A stretch of 15,292 nucleotides of DNA, taken from positions 1 through 15,292 of the forward strand of contig CAMIVJ010000023.1 in the NCBI GenBank assembly GCA_946401765.1, written 5' to 3'. Under the pieces are notes generated by a model. The model had not been told where the DNA came from and ran no database searches. It saw only the letters and a program-made list of their open reading frames with translations. Both the position numbers and the translations under genes were made by a program. This stretch comes from an uncultured bacterium. Lineage in GTDB: Bacteria; Verrucomicrobiota; Kiritimatiellia; RFP12; UBA1067. Of the stretch, positions 12,393 to 15,292 are shown one piece after another (positions within the stretch are counted from its first letter, which is position 1; every line of letters starts with the position of its first letter).

Positions 12393-15292
12393 GGCGCAAC
12401 CACCTTTCCCGATTCGCCTCCGCAGACAACCGGGCGTATCGCATCGACCGTGATCGGCTTGAGGAGGATGCTCGTGAAACCGACCTCTTCGTGCCGCTTG
12501 ACCAGCTCCACGTCGGCAGTCACAACGTGGACTGGCAGTGCCTTGAACTTCTCGCTGGCGCGTATCGCCCTCACGAGGCCCGCACCGTCCAGCTCCGGCA
12601 TCCACATGTCGGTCAGCACCATGTCGAACGGCTGCGCATCCGGCGCCTCGAGCGCGGCGAGCGCCTGCTTCCCGTCGGCAGCCATCACCACGTCGAAGTC
12701 GCAGAGCTTCTTGAGCATGGCCTTGAGCACGATCAGGTTCATCTTCTGATCGTCCACGATGAGGATGCGGCGACGGGTGGCGGACGACGGGACAACCGGA
12801 ACAGACAAGACCTCCGGGACTACAGAGCTACGCGTCTCGGATGTCCCGATAGTCCCGGTGGTCTCGTTCGCCACCTTTTCTGCGGCCTTCACCCCCGGCA
12901 GCGTGATGGTGAACGTGGAGCCCTTGCCGAGCGCCGAAGTGACGGTGATTTCGCCGCCCATCGCATTCGCGAGCTGTCGGCAGAAGGCGAGGCCAAGCCC
13001 CGTACCGCCGTGGCGCGCCTCCTTGGCGCTCACCTGCTCGTATGGCGACATGATGCGCTTCAAGTCCTCGTCGCCAATGCCACAGCCGGAATCCTCCACC
13101 TCGATTCGCAGCGTGCCGGAAACCTCTCCGTCTGTTGCGGCGGGACGCGCCCCTTCCTGTGCGAACGTCGCGCGGACTTCGATGAATCCGCTCTTCGTGA
13201 ACTTGACGGCGTTGCCGACGAGGTCAAACAGCATCTGTCCGATGTGCTGCGGATCGACCATCAGCGTAGGAAGCGCGCCCACCCTGCACCGAAGGTCGAG
13301 AGAGGAATTCGCGTTCGAGGCGCGGAACGTCTCCACGACGTCGCCGACAAGCTTCGAGACTTCCGTTGGCGCTGGCACGATCTCCATGTTCCCGGACTCG
13401 AGCTTCGAGAAGTCAAGGACGTGGTCCACGAGCCTCAGGAGTGACTTGCCGCTGACAAGGATCGAATCGACTGCCTGCTCGCGTTCCGCGTCTGTCTTGA
13501 AGCCCATCTTCATCATCTCCGAGAAGCCGATGATGGCGTTGAGGGGTGTGCGGATGTCGTGGCTCACGGTCGAGAAGAAATAGCTCCGGGACTTGCCGGC
13601 GCTCTCCTCCGCCTCGATCTTCTGCTGGAGTAGCCGCTTCTGGCGCCTGCTGAGGACGTAGAAAAGGTTGAGGATGATGGCGAGCGACGAGAAGAGGAGC
13701 AGAAGCTCGACGATCATCTTCAGGAGCATGTCGTTGCCAACGTGCTCCATGATGCGCTCGATCATGCCGGCGTCAACCGTCTTGCCGACGAGGCCGCCGA
13801 ACGCCGACTCGGACGCATCGCAGATTGCGAGGCGTATCCACATGAGTGACGAGAAGAAGATCATGGCGAGCACGCCGATCCAGACCACGATGGTGTGCCC
13901 GAAGCGGGAGAGCCAGTCAACAAGGAACACGTGCCTGTACTGGAGGAATCCGCAGAGACACCAGACGGCAAGCACGAGGTATGACTCGGCGGCCAGCGAA
14001 TCGCCCGAGATGTAGTTCGGCACGAGCATGAGGAGGCAGAAGCCGATCGCCATCACGATGCCGGAGATGCCGGTGATTCTTTCCGCGAACGCGAGGCGTC
14101 CGGAGTCGTTTTTCGCGATGGCGAACACGGCGGCGGACGTGTAGCCGTAGGCGATCGCCGCGCCGAGGTTCGAGACGTCCACCGGCCAGCCGGTCACGGT
14201 GCGCCCGAGGAACGGGATCGCGAACGACGCGCACATCACGAAGAGAATCGCGTTTGCGGGCGTGCCGTCGCGGTTGAGCCGCCCGAACCAGCTGGGGATC
14301 ATCCCGCCGTCCGACATCGCGTACATCAGGCGGCTCGAGGCAATCAGCGTGCCGAAGATGCCCGTCAGCTGCGCGGCGAGCATCGCGGCGCCGATCACGG
14401 CGACGCCCGCCGTGCCGAGAGCCTTCTTCGACGCGGCGAAAACCGGCATTGCGTCGATTCCCTTCAGCCCCGGAAGCGCGTTGATGTAATCGCTCCACGT
14501 CGCAAAGCCATCTGGAAACGAGATGACGGGCAGAAGCGCCAGCAGAAGGTAAACAGCAGCGGAAATCGCGATTGCCGTGACGAGGAGCCCGAACATGCGG
14601 CGGACGGGGAAACGGAACTCGGCCGACGAATGGACCACGGCCTCGAAGCCGACGAACGCCCATGGGACCATGGCGAGGATGCGGACGACCTGCATGACGC
14701 GTCCACCCTCCGGCGCGAAAGCCGGCCCCATCGCCGCGAAGCTGCCGTCGTGCCGGCAGAGCGCGGCGGCGAATACGGCGACCACGCCCGCGAGAAACAC
14801 CCCGGCGAGGATCGTGTGAAGCCCGATTGCGAACCGCTTGCGGTACAGGCACACCGCGCCGCAGAAGGCAATGGCGAGGACGCAGAGCAAGACTTCCCCG
14901 AAATACACGTGGAACCCGGCCATCGTATAGTGGAATCCAAACTGGAGCGCGTCGCCGAAGAGGTAGCGCACGAGGAGGACAAGCGCGGTGGCGTTGGCCC
15001 AGAGGATGGCGACGTACGTGAGCCACAGGAACCACGCGAGCAGAAAGCCGTGGTCCGCGCCAAACGCCTTTGTCGTGAACGCGACCGCACCGCCCGGTCC
15101 GGAAACACGCTGAAGCATCCGATGGTAGTTGAACGCGAATACGGCAATCGCCGCCGCGCCAAGAAGGATTCCGATGACGGTCCCCGCCGGACCTGCGCCC
15201 GGCAGGAAAACCGTTCCCGGCATGACAAACGACCCCCATCCCACGGCGTAGCCGAAGGAGAGAGCGACAACCATCAACGGCGTCAAGTAGGC
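12389..15292 (-). CDS. APC-type permease fused to hybrid histidine kinase with receiver (5' end outside window)
   Basis: At least 968 residues are present; the frame is open at the window edge and the true start is probably a few residues beyond. A TTG at 15284-15286 is only a fallback, used for numbering. Residues 1 to about 460 form an APC amino-acid/polyamine permease with about 12 membrane segments, including the unwound TM1 GYAVGWGSFVMPG and the TM6 phrase PWAFVGFEAVVHSSAEFRFP. Two further segments (FGHTIVVWIGVLAMIFFSS and LLKMIVELLLLFSSLAII) flank a short loop. A coiled linker follows (SRRQKRLLQQKIEAEE). HisKA has STVSHDIRTPLNAIIGF with His576. The ATPase has DLVGNAVKFT, EDSGCGIGDEDL and GGTGLGLAFC. 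The receiver has ILIVDDQKMN, LTDMWMPELDG with Asp893, and LLKPI with Lys943. It is analogous to CbrA, which uses an SLC5-type module instead. It may sense an amino acid during transport or simply binding. No HPt protein is visible. Confidence 0.9.
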   Translation of the reverse strand, partial: AYLTPLMVVALSFGYAVGWGSFVMPGTVFLPGAGPAGTVIGILLGAAAIAVFAFNYHRMLQRVSGPGGAVAFTTKAFGADHGFLLAWFLWLTYVAILWANATALVLLVRYLFGDALQFGFHYTMAGFHVYFGEVLLCVLAIAFCGAVCLYRKRFAIGLHTILAGVFLAGVVAVFAAALCRHDGSFAAMGPAFAPEGGRVMQVVRILAMVPWAFVGFEAVVHSSAEFRFPVRRMFGLLVTAIAISAAVYLLLALLPVISFPDGFATWSDYINALPGLKGIDAMPVFAASKKALGTAGVAVIGAAMLAAQLTGIFGTLIASSRLMYAMSDGGMIPSWFGRLNRDGTPANAILFVMCASFAIPFLGRTVTGWPVDVSNLGAAIAYGYTSAAVFAIAKNDSGRLAFAERITGISGIVMAIGFCLLMLVPNYISGDSLAAESYLVLAVWCLCGFLQYRHVFLVDWLSRFGHTIVVWIGVLAMIFFSSLMWIRLAICDASESAFGGLVGKTVDAGMIERIMEHVGNDMLLKMIVELLLLFSSLAIILNLFYVLSRRQKRLLQQKIEAEESAGKSRSYFFSTVSHDIRTPLNAIIGFSEMMKMGFKTDAEREQAVDSILVSGKSLLRLVDHVLDFSKLESGNMEIVPAPTEVSKLVGDVVETFRASNANSSLDLRCRVGALPTLMVDPQHIGQMLFDLVGNAVKFTKSGFIEVRATFAQEGARPAATDGEVSGTLRIEVEDSGCGIGDEDLKRIMSPYEQVSAKEARHGGTGLGLAFCRQLANAMGGEITVTSALGKGSTFTITLPGVKAAEKVANETTGTIGTSETRSSVVPEVLSVPVVPSSATRRRILIVDDQKMNLIVLKAMLKKLCDFDVVMAADGKQALAALEAPDAQPFDMVLTDMWMPELDGAGLVRAIRASEKFKALPVHVVTADVELVKRHEEVGFTSILLKPITVDAIRPVVCGGESGKVVAP
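12814..12858. repeat. Inverted repeat in the linker between kinase ATPase and receiver domains
   Basis: CCGGGACTA (12814-12822) and TAGTCCCGG (12850-12858) are perfect 9-bp arms around 27 bp that contain further GTCCCG units. The encoded linker (NETTGTIGTSETRSSVVPEV) is low in hydrophobic residues and looks unstructured. It may be another in-frame palindromic insertion, although a linker coded by GC-rich DNA could produce this by chance. Confidence 0.4.

Noticed and set aside
12393..12605. N-terminal extension of the barrel protein into the kinase gene
   Set aside because: The extension is antisense-like low-quality sequence in a second frame of the receiver domain, and the ATGA overlap with AGGTGG gives a better start.

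Overview
All convincing genes in this window lie on the minus strand, so transcription runs from high to low coordinates. Coding DNA is GC-rich. The two gene-poor stretches (3100-3472 and 4952-5335) are visibly more AT-rich. The gene types suggest a PVC-superphylum bacterium of the Kiritimatiellota/Lentisphaerota kind, perhaps from the gut: a GntR-type winged helix joined to a LacI-like sensor, a large InlB/Listeria-Bacteroides-repeat surface protein, and small palindromic repeats inside reading frames that give AETQRRRE-type peptides. This placement is inference.

Layout in transcription order. (a) 15292-11502: an APC-type permease fused to a hybrid histidine kinase with a C-terminal receiver (5' end outside the window), overlapping by ATGA with a putative outer-membrane beta-barrel gene. 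(b) 11415-5336: a tightly packed operon. It starts at an extended -10 promoter and encodes a small exported protein (apparently frameshifted), a lipoprotein resembling DUF3089 but without the usual nucleophile Ser, a nitroreductase-family protein, a polysaccharide pyruvyl transferase-GT2 fusion, a GT4 glycosyltransferase and an alkaline-phosphatase-superfamily phosphodiesterase. The junctions from the small exported protein through the GT4 gene overlap; the phosphodiesterase follows after 108 nt. This looks like surface-glycan synthesis or modification. (c) 5335-4952: non-coding, holding a 230-bp MITE-like inverted-repeat element and a hairpin. (d) 4951-3473: a small exported/membrane protein and a GntR/LacI-type regulator, 12 nt apart. 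(e) 3472-3100: a leader with terminator-like hairpin, promoter, palindrome, direct repeats and a potential H-type pseudoknot touching the Shine-Dalgarno. (f) 3090-1: a large InlB-repeat secreted protein whose frame is broken by one in-frame TAA at 1432-1434 but is otherwise open to the window edge.

The most unusual features are the transporter-kinase-receiver fusion coupled to a barrel, and several families of palindromic repeats carried in frame inside genes (pyruvyl transferase, GT4, probably the kinase linker) and between genes. The latter recall Rickettsia palindromic elements. Also notable are the interrupted surface-protein gene and the structured leader upstream of it.
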